Source: Bacillus sp. PAMC26568 (GTDB taxonomy: Bacteria; Bacillota; Bacilli; Bacillales; Bacillaceae). From it: a DNA stretch of 64,000 nucleotides. Positions 62,892-64,000 of this stretch are shown piece after piece. Numbering within the stretch: position 1 is the first letter of the stretch; every line of letters starts with the position of its first letter. The DNA lies in contig NZ_CP060137.1 in assembly GCF_014235785.1 (NCBI RefSeq), forward strand, positions 558,001 to 622,000, written 5' to 3'. The notes below the pieces were generated by a model that saw only the letters and a list, made by a program, of their open reading frames with translations, was not told where the DNA came from and searched no databases. The translations under genes were made by a program, and so were the position numbers.

Positions 62892-63548
62892 TTGAAAAAG
62901 CAATTTGCTGTGTTTGGTCTTGGCCGATTTGGAGGAAGCCTAGTTAAGGAATTTCATGATTTGGGTATTGAAGTATTAGCGGTTGATAAGGATGAAGAGA
63001 AAGTCCAGTATTACTCTCAATATGCCACACTTGCAGTAAAAGCAAATGCGATTGATGAAGCGACACTGAAGCAGCTCGGCGTGCGTAACGTAGATCACGC
63101 CTTTGTGTCGTTTGGAGATAATATTGAAGCAAGCATTTTGACATCACTTCTGCTGAAAGAACTCGAGATACCCCAAGTATGGGCAAAAGCTCAAAATGAC
63201 TACCATCAGAAGGTTTTAGACAAAATAGGTGTAAATAAAGTCATCCATCCTGAACGTGATATGGCAAAGCGCATTGCACATCATATTATTTCAGAAAAAA
63301 TGATTGATTATATTGAGCTTTCAAAGGAATACAGCATGGTAGAGCTTATTGCTTCAGCAAAAATACACCGAAAAACATTAATTGATCTAGATATTAGGGC
63401 AAGATATGGTTGTAACATTGTCGGGATTCAGCGCGAGGAAGAAATGATTGTTTCTCCCCCTGCGGAAGAGTCCATTAAATCAGGAGATATTTTACTAGTC
63501 ATTGGACGCAACAAGGACATCAGCCGTTTCGAGGAGGAGGGTATGTAG
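62892..63548 (+). CDS. ktrA: potassium uptake regulatory subunit KtrA
   Basis: A 218-residue RCK protein that gates KtrB. The N-terminal Rossmann RCK_N domain (about 1-130) starts KKQFAVFGLGRFGGSL with the GxGxxG nucleotide loop and has the Asp that ends strand 2 (VLAVDKDE). The C-terminal RCK_C/TrkA-C domain spans about 140-218; in KtrA-like proteins it binds c-di-AMP. The TTG start has GAAAGGA upstream. The C-terminal ending SRFEEEGM resembles KtrA more than KtrC. It is preceded by a c-di-AMP riboswitch, so the same second messenger would act on both RNA and protein. Confidence 0.95.
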   Translation: MKKQFAVFGLGRFGGSLVKEFHDLGIEVLAVDKDEEKVQYYSQYATLAVKANAIDEATLKQLGVRNVDHAFVSFGDNIEASILTSLLLKELEIPQVWAKAQNDYHQKVLDKIGVNKVIHPERDMAKRIAHHIISEKMIDYIELSKEYSMVELIASAKIHRKTLIDLDIRARYGCNIVGIQREEEMIVSPPAEESIKSGDILLVIGRNKDISRFEEEGM

Positions 63549-64000
63549 GTGATGAATGGGCAAAAGCTGCAAAAAATGATTCGGTTTAATCCTTCTCAGC
63601 TGCTGGTTATTATTTTTGCTGTTGGAATAATTGTGGGATCTGCATTATTAATGCTGCCATTTTCAACTCACGAGCCGATAAGATGGATTGATGCGCTATT
63701 CGTCGCTACATCAGCAATGACTGTAACAGGACTTTCGCCAGTCGATCCTGGATCAACCTTTACTTTTACAGGTCAGTTTATCATTGCTATGCTTATCCAG
63801 CTTGGCGGATTAGGAATCATGTCATTTGGCGTTTTGATTTATATGATGCTTGGCAAGAAAATTGGGATAAAAGAAAGATTAGTTATGCAAACCGCGCTAA
63901 ATCAAACTTCAATTGGCGGAGTCATTAATTTAGTGAAGTATGTGTTTTATTTCTCCCTTTCTATCGAGTTTATTGCAATGATCTTCTTATCCTTCAGGTG
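63549..64000 (+). CDS. ktrB: potassium channel subunit KtrB, truncated by the window end
   Basis: The first 150 residues of a Trk/Ktr/HKT-family K+ (Na+-coupled) translocating subunit, expected to be about 445 residues. TM1 is LLVIIFAVGIIVGSALLMLPFST, and the first P-loop has the selectivity-filter motif SAMTVTGLSPVDPG with the critical Gly. Then FTGQFIIAMLIQLGGLGIMSFG. GTG at 63549 is seven bases from GGAGGAGGG and abuts the ktrA stop; ATG at 63552 is also possible. The rest lies off the right edge. Confidence 0.94.
   Translation, partial: MMNGQKLQKMIRFNPSQLLVIIFAVGIIVGSALLMLPFSTHEPIRWIDALFVATSAMTVTGLSPVDPGSTFTFTGQFIIAMLIQLGGLGIMSFGVLIYMMLGKKIGIKERLVMQTALNQTSIGGVINLVKYVFYFSLSIEFIAMIFLSFR

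Overview
The window looks like chromosomal DNA from a low-GC, spore-forming Firmicute of the Bacillaceae. The evidence is AGGAGG-type ribosome binding sites, TTG and GTG starts, a Bacillus-order hut operon with HutP, the CssRS/HtrB pair in its Bacillus subtilis arrangement, a KinA-like multi-PAS kinase, a Ger(x)C remnant, CcpA, CodY and PurR-type sites, and many Firmicute riboswitches. I see no tRNA, rRNA, CRISPR array, prophage or complete insertion sequence. All family names come from reading motifs by eye; no database was searched.

Layout. 0-5.5 kb: the edge of a TPP riboswitch reading out to the left, a Ger(x)C fragment, a PAS histidine kinase with a toroid-fold protein, a decayed msrB beside a ~52-bp tandem array, and a minus-strand HAD/membrane/GNAT trio. 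5.6-12.8 kb: fumC, cssRS divergent from htrB, and an MFS exporter with a TetR regulator behind a promoter whose -10 box sits in the loop of a perfect inverted repeat. 13-21.2 kb: a MurE paralogue lacking the DNPR motif, a broken membrane gene, then hutP-(attenuator, MITE-like insert)-hutHUIG. 21.4-28.2 kb: citrate transporter CitM with a cre site, small and decayed genes, and the citrate-sensing pair CitS/CitT. 28.4-37.7 kb is a methionine island: T-box-controlled MetRS, a SAM-I riboswitch before an alpha/beta hydrolase and AAA ATPase, a 52-bp minisatellite, and two SAM-I riboswitches in series before metNPQ and an M20 hydrolase. 37.7-49 kb: SDR, MerR/GyrI regulator, ECF sigma and partner, guaC with two PurBoxes, a racemase-like protein, a kinase-like gene broken by a 16-bp duplication, GNAT genes, a CWC mini-protein, a TetR/SMR/SMR/EamA efflux cluster and a DD-carboxypeptidase. 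49-64 kb concerns amino acid and potassium transport: a CodY-linked permease, GltP, debris of kdpC and kdpD with an intact CBS-domain gene, a lysine-riboswitch permease, tatA, an M3 oligopeptidase, a c-di-AMP riboswitch before a dicarboxylate/amino acid symporter, a two-component system, and a second c-di-AMP riboswitch before ktrAB.

RNA-level sensing is the dominant theme: TPP, HutP attenuator, T-box(Met), three SAM-I elements, lysine and two c-di-AMP elements lie in 64 kb. The most distinctive signals are the c-di-AMP riboswitch on a DAACS symporter next to a collapsed kdp locus, the SAM-I riboswitch on a hydrolase/ATPase pair, the tandem SAM-I leader, the loop-embedded promoter of the MFS/TetR operon, a small MITE-like family with a nested element, and hairpin-forming 52-bp arrays.
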